Below, piece after piece: positions 1 through 8,605 of a stretch of DNA of 64,000 bases. The translations under genes were made by a program, and so were the position numbers. The stretch's first letter is position 1. Each line of letters begins with the position of its first letter. Where the stretch lies: the NCBI RefSeq assembly GCF_002008365.1, contig NZ_MRDL01000051.1:682001-746000 (forward strand). Reading direction: 5' to 3'. The stretch is from Rhizobium leguminosarum bv. viciae USDA 2370 (lineage in GTDB: Bacteria > Pseudomonadota > Alphaproteobacteria > Rhizobiales > Rhizobiaceae). The notes beneath the pieces were generated by a model. That model saw only the letters and a program-made list of their open reading frames with translations, did not search any database and was not told where the DNA came from.

Positions 1-1
1 A

Positions 2-562
2 GGCCCCGCAAGCGGGCTCTGGCGGCTTGCAGGCCGCAGAGAAGCCGATCCGGCACCTTATTGGGCCTATCCCTGGGCCGGCGGCGCCGTGCTTGCCCGC
101 TATCTGCTCGACCGGCCGGAAATAGTCGTGGGTCGCCGTGTCCTCGATCTCGGCGCCGGCTCGGGGCTCGTCGCCATCGCGGCGGCGAAGGCCGGCGCAG
201 CGGCGGTGACGGCGGTCGACATCGATGCCAATGCCATTGCCGCGATCGGCCTCAACGCGGCGATCAACGGCGTGGATATCGTAGCCCGGGCCGCCGATAT
301 CATCGAGGATCCGCCACCGGAGATAGACCTCCTCGTGGTCGGCGACCTGTTCTACGATCCCACGCTCGCCTTGCGGGTGATGGCCTTCCTGCGGCGTTGC
401 CAGGCGAGCGGCATCGAGGTGCTGATCGGCGATCCCGAACGGGCCCACCTGCCGCAGGGCGAACTCAGCCGAATCGCCACCCATGCAGTTGCGGATTTTG
501 GCGGAGGCAGCAGCGGCGGGGCGGTGCCGGCGGGCGTATTCTCGCTCTTCGGCAATAGCTGA
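2..562 (+). CDS. Class I SAM-dependent methyltransferase, 5' end outside window
   Basis: The frame is open from the first bases of the window and ends at TGA 560-562, so the N-terminus is missing. The reading runs through a WAYPWAGG segment, then the SAM-binding motif VLDLGAGSGLVAIAAA and the acidic strand-2 motif VDIDANA, with VVGDLFYDP as motif IV. This arrangement is typical of the small methyltransferases related to ETF-beta lysine and Nnt1-type protein methyltransferases. The substrate cannot be told from the sequence. A GTG at 89 would give a shorter product, but the good match upstream of it argues that the real start lies before the window. Confidence 0.8.
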   Translation, partial: GPASGLWRLAGRREADPAPYWAYPWAGGAVLARYLLDRPEIVVGRRVLDLGAGSGLVAIAAAKAGAAAVTAVDIDANAIAAIGLNAAINGVDIVARAADIIEDPPPEIDLLVVGDLFYDPTLALRVMAFLRRCQASGIEVLIGDPERAHLPQGELSRIATHAVADFGGGSSGGAVPAGVFSLFGNS

Positions 563-640
563 AGGCAAGATTTAAACTCGCTTTGGCTGATGCGTTACCC
601 TCTATAAAATGACTGCGTGCTCAATGCAGACACCATGCTT

Positions 641-1318
641 TTATTTTCGGTCGTGAACGCAGATTCCGGCAGACTCACAGGAAAAAGGATGGATGCCGAA
701 AGTTGCTGGAAGCGTCACATCAAAACATCTGTTGTCGGGGGAGTCGTCCACGTCGATCAGCGCAAGCCATTTCTTTGTATTCCTAGTCGGATAATAGTCT
801 TCGGTTTGATAGTAGAATCTTGAATAACATTGCCGCGGCCGTACTTCCCTGGGAAGTATTCCAATCCTTATAAGGTTCTTAAACTCATCTTGTTGGGCCG
901 ATATTCCCTTTTCGATGAAGTCACTCACAAGCGGCTGGAGTTCCGGGTAATTCGCGACACAATTGCTTACTGTCTGATCTTGCTTGCCTTTGTGTGCCGA
1001 GACGATGTAGCCGACGCTGCCGGTCGCCGACTTGTACGCCCCAAGTTTGCTTCCATCCAAGATCGTATAGCCTTTCAGCACACCTGACTTCTCAATCAGC
1101 GACCAATACCGCCTGAGATGCTCGTCCATATGATCCGAGCAGAGAATAAGAGTTTTGGGTGTCATCTCGTCTTTGCGATCAGGCATGCTCCACTCGATCG
1201 CCCAGGGGGCACCGGGATCGGACGGTGGCTCCAGCGCGGGACCTCCTTGTACCGCGGCAACGGCGGACGAATAGGCCGTGAGAAGGACGACAGCCGACAT
1301 CATGTAGCTAGATAACAT
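641..1318 (-). CDS. Secreted protein of unknown function
   Basis: Encodes 225 aa with a hydrophobic N-terminal signal segment (MLSSYMMSAVVLLTAYSSAVA), so it is probably exported. The ATG at 1318 is preferred over 1327 and 1324 because an AGGTG sequence sits six bases before it. The mature part is polar and holds several cysteines (CSDHMD, NCVANYPE, RQCYSRF, NRCFDV, FSCESAGIC), which suggests disulfides. No family is recognised. The gene and its flanks (about 590-1410) are visibly more AT-rich than the moeA operon beside it, which suggests recent acquisition. It lies 94 bp beyond the moeA stop on the same strand. Confidence 0.55.
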   Translation of the reverse strand: MLSSYMMSAVVLLTAYSSAVAAVQGGPALEPPSDPGAPWAIEWSMPDRKDEMTPKTLILCSDHMDEHLRRYWSLIEKSGVLKGYTILDGSKLGAYKSATGSVGYIVSAHKGKQDQTVSNCVANYPELQPLVSDFIEKGISAQQDEFKNLIRIGILPREVRPRQCYSRFYYQTEDYYPTRNTKKWLALIDVDDSPDNRCFDVTLPATFGIHPFSCESAGICVHDRK

Positions 1319-1412
1319 TGGCATCACCTACAAACACAAACGTTGCTCCTGCGCGTTCATTAGCAGCCAGAAGCGAATTACGCTCAGACGTGGAAATAAA
1401 TTGCAACTATAA

Positions 1413-2636
1413 TCAGGCTAGAAGGTCCGGCCGCAGCAGCATGACCGGGCAGGGCGCTCCGGCCGGCAGTTCCGGCGCATGCGGCGGGCGGATGACAAGG
1501 CAATCGGCTGCGGCGAAGACCTTCATCATCGAGGAATCCTGCTTGCCGAAGGGCTCGGCAAGCCAGTCGCCGGCAGCGGATTTCGAAAGCTTCGCCCTGA
1601 TATAGTCCTGCCGGTGGTCATTGGCGCGCAGTGTGACGGCCGCCTCCACCGTTGCCTCGCGCCGCACCGGCGGCAGGGAGGCGAGCTTGCGGATCAGCGG
1701 CTCAAGGAAGAGCAGCGAACAGACGAGGCTAGAGACCGGATTGCCGGGCAGGCCGAGCACGTGCGTCTCACCGAAGCTGCCGACCATCAGCGGTTTGCCG
1801 GGGCGCATGGCGATGCGCCAGAAATCGAGCTGCATGCCGGCCTCGATCAGCGTGGCCTGCACCAGATCATGGTCGCCGACCGAAGCGCCGCCGAGCGTGA
1901 CGATCACATCGACCTTGGCGTCCCGCGCCGTGCCGATCGCCGCGGTGATCTTGGCCTTGTCATCAGGCACGATACCGAGATCGAGCACATCGGCGCCGGC
2001 TTTGCGGGCAAGGGCTGCAATACCAAACGTATTGGATGCGATGATCTGCGAAGGGCCGGGCGTGCTTCCGGGCGGCAGCAGTTCGTCGCCGGTTGCGAGG
2101 ATGGCGATCAGCGGGCGCCGCAGCACCTCGACATCAGGCCGGTTCATGCCCGCAGCGACCGTCAGCCGCGAGAAATCGAGCACGGTGCCGGCCGACAACA
2201 CGGCTTCGCCTTCGGCGAAATCCTGGCCGCGAGGACGCACATGCTGGCCATGCCGCACAGGGAAATTGGTCCTGATGCCGCCCTCGATCTTCTCCACATC
2301 CTCCTGCAGCAGGACGCTATCAGCGCCTGGCGGAACAGGCGCGCCGGTGAAGATACGGACGGCCTCTCCCTGGCTGACGCTTCCCTCGAAGCCGTGGCCG
2401 GCGGAAGACATGCCGATGACCTTCAGCACGGCGCCCGGCTCCGGCGCGTCTTCACGGCGTAGCGCATAGCCATCCATGGCAGAGGCATTGAAGGGCGGCT
2501 GGGTCAGGCCGGCCGTCAGATCGACGGCCAGGACGCGGCCCTCAGCCTCGGCAAGCGACAGCGTCTCGGACGCCGCGACGGGCTTTGCGCGAGAGAGCAA
2601 GCGGTTCAGAGCCTCGGTGACCGGGAGAAGGTTCAT
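1413..2636 (-). CDS. moeA: Molybdopterin molybdenumtransferase MoeA
   Basis: Encodes 407 aa, the usual length for MoeA, which inserts molybdate into adenylated molybdopterin in the last step of molybdenum cofactor synthesis. Visible hallmarks are the N-terminal PPFNASAMDGYALR segment, the FTGAPVPPGADSV loop, the TGDEL motif of the MogA-like domain, the TLGGASVGDHD loop and MRPGKPLM near LGLPGNPVSS. The start codon overlaps the moaC stop by four bases (ATGA), so the two are translationally coupled. It is the last recognisable gene of the ppiD-trpD-trpC-moaC-moeA operon. Confidence 0.95.
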   Translation of the reverse strand: MNLLPVTEALNRLLSRAKPVAASETLSLAEAEGRVLAVDLTAGLTQPPFNASAMDGYALRREDAPEPGAVLKVIGMSSAGHGFEGSVSQGEAVRIFTGAPVPPGADSVLLQEDVEKIEGGIRTNFPVRHGQHVRPRGQDFAEGEAVLSAGTVLDFSRLTVAAGMNRPDVEVLRRPLIAILATGDELLPPGSTPGPSQIIASNTFGIAALARKAGADVLDLGIVPDDKAKITAAIGTARDAKVDVIVTLGGASVGDHDLVQATLIEAGMQLDFWRIAMRPGKPLMVGSFGETHVLGLPGNPVSSLVCSLLFLEPLIRKLASLPPVRREATVEAAVTLRANDHRQDYIRAKLSKSAAGDWLAEPFGKQDSSMMKVFAAADCLVIRPPHAPELPAGAPCPVMLLRPDLLA

Positions 2637-3130
2637 CTTGCCTCCGGATGACGGAAATCGCCGGATTTTCCGCCGGACTTTTCTAGAAGTCTGATACCGC
2701 CGATCTCCATTGCCTTATCGGCCGCCTTGGCCATGTCGTAGATCGTCAGACAAGCGACCGAGACGGCGGTCAGCGCCTCCATCTCCACACCGGTCTTGCC
2801 GGTCAGCTTGGCGGTGGCCGTAACGCGCAGACCGGGCAGGGCGGCATCTTCCGCGATCTCGACCGTGACCTTCGTCAGCATCAGCGGATGGCAAAGCGGG
2901 ATGAGATCGGCGGTGCGTTTTGCCGCCATGATGCCGGCAAGGCGCGCCGTGCCGACCACGTCGCCCTTCTTGGCATTGCCTTGCCGGATGAGAGCGAGCG
3001 TTTCCGGCGCCATCTTCACATGGCCCTCGGCAGTGGCGATGCGAACCGTCTCGACCTTATCGGAGACATCGACCATATGCGCCTCGCCGGAGGCATCGAT
3101 ATGAGTGAGCCCTGGCTTTTGGCCGCTCAT
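2633..3130 (-). CDS. moaC: Cyclic pyranopterin monophosphate synthase MoaC
   Basis: Encodes 165 aa from ATG 3130, the normal MoaC size. MoaC turns 3',8-cH2GTP into cyclic pyranopterin monophosphate, the first stable intermediate of molybdenum cofactor synthesis. The conserved LIPLCHPL motif and the GKTGVEMEALTAV segment are present. A longer frame opens at 3160 but would overlap trpC by 29 bases. ATG 3130 begins one base after the trpC stop and gives the family-typical start MSGQKPGLTHID. The stop overlaps moeA. Confidence 0.95.
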   Translation of the reverse strand: MSGQKPGLTHIDASGEAHMVDVSDKVETVRIATAEGHVKMAPETLALIRQGNAKKGDVVGTARLAGIMAAKRTADLIPLCHPLMLTKVTVEIAEDAALPGLRVTATAKLTGKTGVEMEALTAVSVACLTIYDMAKAADKAMEIGGIRLLEKSGGKSGDFRHPEAR

Positions 3131-3131
3131 A

Positions 3132-3944
3132 TCATTCGGCCGCGATGGCGGCTTCGCCAAAGAGCAGCGCGCGGGTGGCGGCGGCTACGTCGTCCTTGCG
3201 CATCAGGCTCTCGCCGACAAGGAAGGTATTGATGTCGACGGCCTGCAGGCGCTTGCAATCCGCATGGGTGAAGATGCCGCTTTCGCCGACCAGCAGCCGG
3301 TCGTCCGGCACCATGGGGGCAAGCGTCTCGCTGACGCTGAGGCTGACTTCGAAGGTCCGCAGATTGCGGTTGTTGATGCCAATGAGTGGCGAGGAAAGCT
3401 TCAGCGCCCGCTCCATCTCCTCGGCTTCGTGGACCTCGACCAGCACGTCCATGCCGAGGCTGAAGGCTTCGTCCTGCAGGCGTTCGGCCTCGTCGTCAGA
3501 AAGCGAAGCCATGATCAGCAGGATGCAATCGGCACCCCAGGCGCGGGCCTCGTGCACCTGATAGGTCTCGAACATGAAATCCTTGCGCAGCGCCGGCAGC
3601 GTGCAGGCAGCGCGGGCGGCTGTCAGAAATTCCGGCGCGCCCTGGAAACTCGGCCTGTCGGTCAGCACCGAAAGGCAGGCGGCACCGCCGGCCTCATAGG
3701 CGCTCGCCAGCGACGGCGGATCGAAATCCGGGCGAATGAGACCCTTCGACGGGCTCGCCTTCTTGATCTCGGCGATCAGGCCGAAGCGGCCGGCATCACG
3801 CTTGGCAACGAGCGCCTTGTGGAAGCCGCGCGGGGCGGACTGATCAGCCTGCATCGCCTTCAAGTCGGCAAGCGACACTGTCGCCTTGGCGGCGGCGATC
3901 TCCTCGCGCTTGTAGAGTTCGATCTTCTTCAGGATATCGGTCAT
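3132..3944 (-). CDS. trpC: Indole-3-glycerol phosphate synthase
   Basis: Encodes 270 aa, a monofunctional TrpC that closes the indole ring in tryptophan synthesis. The TIM-barrel signature IAEIKKASPSKG with the catalytic lysines, the ALRKDFMF strand, LIGINNRNL and the phosphate-binding VGESGI segment are all present. It starts nine bases after the trpD stop and ends one base before moaC, so it sits inside a tight operon. It is not fused to trpF, as is usual in alphaproteobacteria. Confidence 0.96.
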   Translation of the reverse strand: MTDILKKIELYKREEIAAAKATVSLADLKAMQADQSAPRGFHKALVAKRDAGRFGLIAEIKKASPSKGLIRPDFDPPSLASAYEAGGAACLSVLTDRPSFQGAPEFLTAARAACTLPALRKDFMFETYQVHEARAWGADCILLIMASLSDDEAERLQDEAFSLGMDVLVEVHEAEEMERALKLSSPLIGINNRNLRTFEVSLSVSETLAPMVPDDRLLVGESGIFTHADCKRLQAVDINTFLVGESLMRKDDVAAATRALLFGEAAIAAE

Positions 3945-3953
3945 CGGGCAATC

Positions 3954-4970
3954 CTAGTCGATATCGTTGGAAACGGCGATGAGTTTGTCGAGAGCGAGCG
4001 CGGTAGAGCCGCTATCCAGCGATTGCGTGGCCAGCGTCATGCCGTCGCGGATCGTCGCGACCTTGCCCGCGATCACGAGCGAGGCGGCCGCATTGGCGAG
4101 CGAGATATCGCGATAGGCATTCTTGGCGCCGCCGAGCACCTCGCGAAGGGCTGCGGCATTGGCGACACCGTCACCACCCTTGATGTCGGCGAGCACGCAA
4201 GGGCTGACGCCGAAATCGGCGGGCGAGAGCTCGAAGGTGCGGATCTTGCCGTCTTCGAGTGCCGCGACGTGTGTGATGCCGGTCGTGGTGATCTCGTCGA
4301 GGCCATCACCATGGACCACCCAGACGCATTCGGAACCGAGATCACGCATGACTTCGGCAAGCGGCACCAGCCATTGCGGCGAGAAGACGCCGAGCAACTG
4401 GCGACGGACGCCGGCCGGGCTGGAAAGCGGCCCGAGCAGGTTGAAGATCGTGCGCGTGCCAAGCTCGACCCGGGAGGGGCCGACATGACGCATGGCGGAA
4501 TGATGCAGCTGGGCGAACATGAAGCCGACGCCGGCTTCCGCGATGCAGCGGGAAATGATCTCGGGACCGACGTCGAGCTTGACGCCGAGTGCTGCCAGAT
4601 TGTCGGCCGCGCCCGATTTCGAACTCAGCGCCCGGTTGCCGTGTTTGGCGACAGGAACACCGGCGCCGGCGACGATCAGCGCCGCCAGCGTCGAGATGTT
4701 GTAGGTGCCGCTGGCATCACCGCCGGTGCCGACGATGTCGATCGCATCGGCCGGGGCCTCGACGGTCAGCATCTTCGAGCGCATCGCGGTGACGGCGCCG
4801 ACGATCTCATCGACGGTCTCGCCGCGCACGCGCAGCGCCATCAGGAAGCCGCCGATCTGCGAGGGCGTCGCCTGGCCCGACATCAGGATGTCGAAGGCGG
4901 CTCGGGCCTCCTCTCGCGTCAGCGGCTCGCGGCTTGCGGCCTTGGCCAGGAACGGCTTCAGATCGGTCAT
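3954..4970 (-). CDS. trpD: Anthranilate phosphoribosyltransferase
   Basis: Encodes 338 aa. TrpD transfers phosphoribose from PRPP to anthranilate. The glycine-rich PRPP loop GTGGDASGTYNIST, the KHGNRALSSKSGAADNL segment with anthranilate-site residues, and HHSAMRHVGPSRVELGTRT are clear. It is not fused to the glutamine amidotransferase domain. It lies eight bases downstream of the ppiD-like gene and nine bases upstream of trpC. Confidence 0.96.
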   Translation of the reverse strand: MTDLKPFLAKAASREPLTREEARAAFDILMSGQATPSQIGGFLMALRVRGETVDEIVGAVTAMRSKMLTVEAPADAIDIVGTGGDASGTYNISTLAALIVAGAGVPVAKHGNRALSSKSGAADNLAALGVKLDVGPEIISRCIAEAGVGFMFAQLHHSAMRHVGPSRVELGTRTIFNLLGPLSSPAGVRRQLLGVFSPQWLVPLAEVMRDLGSECVWVVHGDGLDEITTTGITHVAALEDGKIRTFELSPADFGVSPCVLADIKGGDGVANAAALREVLGGAKNAYRDISLANAAASLVIAGKVATIRDGMTLATQSLDSGSTALALDKLIAVSNDID

Positions 4971-4978
4971 AGAGCCTC

Positions 4979-6871
4979 CTAGCGGACCGTCGCCTGTTCG
5001 GCGAGGGTCTGGTTGATCTGCGCACCGTATTGCGTCTGCAACAGGTTGACCATCTGATCGAGAATATCATCGCCGGCAGCATTGGCCATGGCTGTGATCT
5101 TGGCATCGCGGTTGTTCAGCACATCGCCGGTCGGCTGGGTGTTGACCTCGGTGACCTTCAGCAGGATCTGCGTCGAGGGATCGGCGCCGACAGCACTTGC
5201 GACCGTGTCGACGGGGCCGGAGAAGGCGGCGGTGATGCCTGCCCGGCCGAGGACCGCATCATCGGTGGAGCGGGTGACGCCGCTCTTGCTCTCGACGGCG
5301 ATGCCGAGCGGCGTCGCGATATCGGCAAGTGCCGTGCCCTTGGCCGCTTCGGCCTTCAATTCACCGGCCTTCTTGGCGAGCTCGGCCTTCTGCTGCTCCG
5401 CCGTCCAGTCTTCGACGGCCTTTTCGCGCACCTCGGCCACCGGCCGCTCGCGGTCCGGCGTGATTTCGCGGACGTTGAACCAGACATAGCCGTCATTACC
5501 GATCGGCAGCGGCGGCGCATCGACGCCGACCTCGGTCTTGAAGGCTTCGCCGAGCAGCTGCTGCTTGGCGGGGAGATCCTTGACCTCCTTGCCGTCCTTG
5601 TCGGCGCCGGTCATATCGACGGCGTCGACGGCCACGGCGGTGAGCTTCAGCTGGCCGGCAATATCCTCGAGCGTGGAACCGCCCGCGCGCAGGTCCTCGA
5701 TGCGATCGTGAACGTTGATCACTTCCTGAGAGGCATTGGAGAGTGCCAGCTGCTTGCGGATATCCTCCTTCACCTCGTCGAAATTCTTCGTCGTTTCAGG
5801 CTTGATGTTGGTGACGCGCAGGATGACGGGGCCGAAGGAGCCATCGACGACAGGCGTCGTGCCGCCATCGCGCGAAACCGCAAAGGCCGCATCGGCAACG
5901 GCCTGGTCGGGAACCTTGTCCTTGGTGAACTCGCCGAGCAGCACGTCGCTTGCCGTCTTGCCCTGGTCGGAAACCAGCTGGTCGAAGCCGGTGCCGCTCT
6001 TCAGCGCCGTTTCGGCGGCGACGGCGAGATCCTTGCTGGTGAAGGTCAGTTGTTCGATGGTGCGGCTTTCCGGCGTGCGATAGGTATCCCTGCTCTTGTC
6101 AAACGCTTCGTGGATCTGGTCGTCGGTGACGGTCGCCGCATCGGCGATATCGGCGGGCTGCAGCTTGAGATAAACGAGCTTGCGGTATTCCGGCGCCCGG
6201 TAGCGCTGCTTGACGCCATCGAACCATGTCGCCAGCACGTCGTCGGCAGGCGCCTTGATCGGTTCGATATTGGCGTTGGTCAGCAGCAGGTAGTCGATAC
6301 TGCGGCTTTCATCGCCATAGAGTTTCAGGGCATCGACCAGCGTCTTCGGGGCCGTGAACCCGTTGGAGATGGCATCGACCACCTGGCTGCGGACAGCGAC
6401 CTTGCTGCGCTCCTTGATGTAATCGTCCTGGCGGATGCCGGCATTGCGAAGACGCGAGACGAAGAGCTCGCGGTCGAACTGGCCGTTGACGGCCTTGAAA
6501 GCCGGATCGTCGGCAATCAGCTGGGCGAGGCGATCCTGCGACAGGCCGAGGTTCATGTCTTCGGCGAGCTGGTCGAGCGAGGCACCGGCGACGAGCTGGG
6601 CGAGCACCTGCTGCTCGATGCCGAAGGCGCGGGCCTGCTCGGGGGTGAGGCGCGTGCCGAACTGCTGGCTGACGCTTGCCACCTGGCGCTGATAGGCGAG
6701 GTGGAATTCGTTGACGTCCACATGCTGATCGCCGACGGTCACGACCGTGGTGCTATTGCTGCCCGTTATCAGCGACCGGGAGACGCCCCAGATGCCGAAG
6801 GACGCGACCAGCAGAAGCATCAGCAGCTTGGCGACCCAGGTCTGAGCGGCCCTTCTCAGGATATGGAACAT
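4979..6871 (-). CDS. PpiD/SurA-like membrane-anchored peptidyl-prolyl isomerase
   Basis: Encodes 630 aa. A single membrane span near residues 15-32 (WVAKLLMLLLVASFGIWGVS) leaves a large periplasmic part. The N-terminal SurA-like chaperone region (about 35-190) includes VNEFHLAYQRQV and the FDRELFVSRLRNAGI segment. A parvulin-type domain follows (about 260-370), then a long C-terminal helical region. This is the architecture of PpiD, which helps outer-membrane proteins fold as they leave the Sec channel. It is the first gene of the operon with trpD, trpC, moaC and moeA; a link in function to those enzymes is not obvious. Confidence 0.88.
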   Translation of the reverse strand: MFHILRRAAQTWVAKLLMLLLVASFGIWGVSRSLITGSNSTTVVTVGDQHVDVNEFHLAYQRQVASVSQQFGTRLTPEQARAFGIEQQVLAQLVAGASLDQLAEDMNLGLSQDRLAQLIADDPAFKAVNGQFDRELFVSRLRNAGIRQDDYIKERSKVAVRSQVVDAISNGFTAPKTLVDALKLYGDESRSIDYLLLTNANIEPIKAPADDVLATWFDGVKQRYRAPEYRKLVYLKLQPADIADAATVTDDQIHEAFDKSRDTYRTPESRTIEQLTFTSKDLAVAAETALKSGTGFDQLVSDQGKTASDVLLGEFTKDKVPDQAVADAAFAVSRDGGTTPVVDGSFGPVILRVTNIKPETTKNFDEVKEDIRKQLALSNASQEVINVHDRIEDLRAGGSTLEDIAGQLKLTAVAVDAVDMTGADKDGKEVKDLPAKQQLLGEAFKTEVGVDAPPLPIGNDGYVWFNVREITPDRERPVAEVREKAVEDWTAEQQKAELAKKAGELKAEAAKGTALADIATPLGIAVESKSGVTRSTDDAVLGRAGITAAFSGPVDTVASAVGADPSTQILLKVTEVNTQPTGDVLNNRDAKITAMANAAGDDILDQMVNLLQTQYGAQINQTLAEQATVR

Positions 6872-7033
6872 AGAAACGCAAACCTCGCAGTATCATTGAC
6901 CCGCGCGCGGGCAGACATTCGACGTTCCTTAAAACAAACCCGACAGGAAATGAAGGGTTTGTCACGCGAAAAGCTGCGCGGACCGACGGCAGCGCGGCAG
7001 CAGCTTTGCGGCGAACAAAAGATCGGCTCCAAC

Positions 7034-7059
7034 GGAACCTTTTTGGCCGCCATTTCGTT
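7034..7059 (+). promoter_or_regulatory. EcfG (RpoE2)-type general stress promoter
   Basis: GGAAC at 7034-7038 and CGTT at 7056-7059 are separated by exactly 17 bases, the consensus for the alphaproteobacterial general-stress sigma factor EcfG/RpoE2. It lies 31 bases upstream of the start of the DUF883-like gene at 7091, the right distance for its promoter. Confidence 0.65.
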
Positions 7060-7090
7060 GAAGCGGCATCCCATGAAACAGGAGCAGACC

Positions 7091-7372
7091 ATGGCAGAAT
7101 TGAAAACCGCTTCCGCCGAATCCACCGCTGCGCGCGTCAAGGCTGACATAGCAGCAGACGATCTGTCGGCGCAGGTCGCAGCCCTTCGCAACGATCTTTC
7201 CCGGCTGACGGAAAGCGTGGTGGCGCTGGGGCAGGGGGCGAAGTCGGCGGTTACCGACGAGGCTTCGCTGATGACGGAGCAACTGCGCGACAAGGTGCGC
7301 GAAGAACCGCTCATGGCACTCGCGGTGACGGCAGGCATTGCCTACGTGTTCGGCCTGCTCAGCCGCCGTTGA
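7091..7372 (+). CDS. DUF883/ElaB-YqjD-like membrane-anchored small protein
   Basis: Encodes 93 aa. The N-terminal two thirds is a charged amphipathic helix (DDLSAQVAALRNDLSRLTE) and the C-terminus is a short hydrophobic anchor (EEPLMALAVTAGIAYVFGLL) ending in SRR. This matches the ElaB/YqjD/DUF883 family, stress-induced inner-membrane proteins in enterobacteria. The start is fixed by AGGAG at 7080-7084. An EcfG-type promoter lies just upstream, so general-stress induction is likely. It is transcribed divergently from the ppiD operon. Confidence 0.8.
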   Translation: MAELKTASAESTAARVKADIAADDLSAQVAALRNDLSRLTESVVALGQGAKSAVTDEASLMTEQLRDKVREEPLMALAVTAGIAYVFGLLSRR

Positions 7373-7390
7373 ACGGGAATATAGGGTGAA

Positions 7391-7422
7391 GAAAGGCCGG
7401 ACGTCATGAACGCCCGGCTTTC
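7391..7422. terminator. Stem-loop terminator between convergent genes
   Basis: GAAAGGCCGGACG and CGCCCGGCTTTC form a stem with one bulge and one mismatch around a 7-base loop. It sits between the end of the DUF883-like gene and the end of the convergent GlsB-like gene, so it may serve both. Confidence 0.55.
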
Positions 7423-7451
7423 AATATTTCCGATGACGGCAAAAGCTACCG

Positions 7452-7706
7452 TCAACGGCGGATGACGCGCCCGATCGCGATCAAGATGCAGGCACCGACG
7501 AAACCGGTGATCAGATAACCCAGCCAACCGGCGAGCGGCTGGATGTGCAACAAACCCAGGATCCAGTTGGCGACAATCGCGCCGATGATGCCGAGCAATA
7601 TGTTCATGAGCAGGCTCATGCTGCTGCGCATGGCCTTTTCCGCCAGCCATCCGGCGACACCGCCGATAATGATGGCTGCAATCCAACCCACGCCTGCGTC
7701 TTCCAT
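7452..7706 (-). CDS. GlsB/YeaQ/YmgE family stress membrane protein
   Basis: Encodes 84 aa made almost wholly of three hydrophobic segments: GWIAAIIIGGVAGWLAE, LLMNILLGIIGAIVANWIL and GWLGYLITGFVGACILIAIG. The GGVAGWLA and GIIGAIVAN glycine motifs define the transglycosylase-associated (GlsB/YeaQ/YmgE) family, small stress-induced membrane proteins. A longer frame starts at 7799, but ATG 7706 has a strong GGAGGGAGAT ribosome site four bases upstream and gives the family-typical start. Confidence 0.88.
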   Translation of the reverse strand: MEDAGVGWIAAIIIGGVAGWLAEKAMRSSMSLLMNILLGIIGAIVANWILGLLHIQPLAGWLGYLITGFVGACILIAIGRVIRR

Positions 7707-7809
7707 GGTTATCTCCCTCCTGGCAAAACGAGTCACAGAATGCACGAAACGAAAGGAAGTTCCACTCCCAGTTACTGAGATTGCTTGCAGGTTCAGCAAC
7801 TTATGTGAC

Positions 7810-7926
7810 TCACGGCTGCAGCAAGGTGACCGGAGAGTTCAGCGCGTGGGCGGCAATCTGGAAGAGCAGGCCGGCAATGGCGAGCATTGCGAATCCGAAA
7901 GGCATGATCAGGCTTTTGCTAAACAT
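7810..7926 (-). CDS. Small membrane protein, 38 aa
   Basis: A short frame preceded by a strong GGGGAGAGGAAAG ribosome site directly before ATG 7926. The product has a hydrophobic stretch (LIMPFGFAMLAIAGLLFQIA) that would span the membrane once, followed by a short polar tail ending SPVTLLQP. It lies 103 bp upstream of the GlsB-like gene on the same strand. No family is known to me. The evidence is the ribosome site, codon use like its neighbours and the clean single-span layout. Confidence 0.55.
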   Translation of the reverse strand: MFSKSLIMPFGFAMLAIAGLLFQIAAHALNSPVTLLQP

Positions 7927-8461
7927 CTTTCCTCTCCCCTTTTGCGTAAAGCATAAGCGGAAGCGGAAGGAGCGCAACTATATTGTTAACAGATAGTTAA
8001 GCCTCACAATTGATTAAACTTTAACACATTTTTTATTGTCATAATACTTTCGGATGTCGAAACACTTCTTCTTCACGCTTCCTGTGTTTGTTGACGGATC
8101 TTCGGCGATCTATGCTCGCCAGACCTTCCGGTCTACGCCGCCTAATCAACGCCGACTGCAGACGCAATAGCACTTGGTGCTGCCATCTCTCCGGATCGCA
8201 AAGTGGGTCGGCGATGGTCAAGTGATCGAGCGCCTCAAGCCCAATCCGCCGCCGGCTGGCAATCAGGTCCGGTGGACGATCAACATGAAGAAGAGGAAGG
8301 ATGCTGTTGCGACCGTCGCAGCGAAGGCAATCTGGTAATCCATGTCGTTAACCCCGGTTGGATAGCTCCCGTTAACGCCGATCCGCGTCATGGAGTTCCA
8401 TACCGCCAGTTCGCGCTTATCTCCTGCGGATTGATTTTGGCGAGGAGTGCATCATTTTCTC
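7927..8461. other. Intergenic region with no convincing gene
   Basis: About 530 bases between the small membrane gene and the RIME-type repeat. The first 110 bases are AT-rich and probably hold the promoter of the 7810-7926 gene. An open frame at 8177-8338 exists but lacks a ribosome site and is not called. Confidence 0.4.
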
Positions 8462-8573
8462 TAGAATAGGATGATTTAGGCTCAGTCGGCCTAAAATCTG
8501 AATCCTGTTCTAAATTAAGAGTTAGAGCATGATGTCGTCCGAAAACCGCTCACACTTTTCGGCATCATGCTCT
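8462..8573 (+). repeat. RIME1-type intergenic palindromic repeat, copy A
   Basis: A composite of two palindromic modules. The right module begins and ends with AGAGCATGATG / CATCATGCTCT and has the core CGAAAACCGCTCACACTTTTCG. The left module carries CGGCCTAAAATCTGAATCC. The whole unit recurs in inverted orientation at 45,993-46,106. This is the pattern of RIME1, the Rhizobium-specific intergenic mosaic element. Confidence 0.8.
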
Positions 8574-8605
8574 GAAACGCCATTCAATCCGGGGGAAAAC
8601 ACTTG

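Noticed and set aside
3105..7090. Long plus-strand open frames (up to about 700 codons) across trpC, trpD and the ppiD-like gene
   Set aside because: These are antisense frames kept open by high GC; the minus-strand frames carry all the family motifs.
8177..8338. 54-codon frame (VLPSLRIAKWVGDGQVIERL...) on the plus strand
   Set aside because: The product looks protein-like, but there is no ribosome site, no ATG and no known relative, so it stays unproven.
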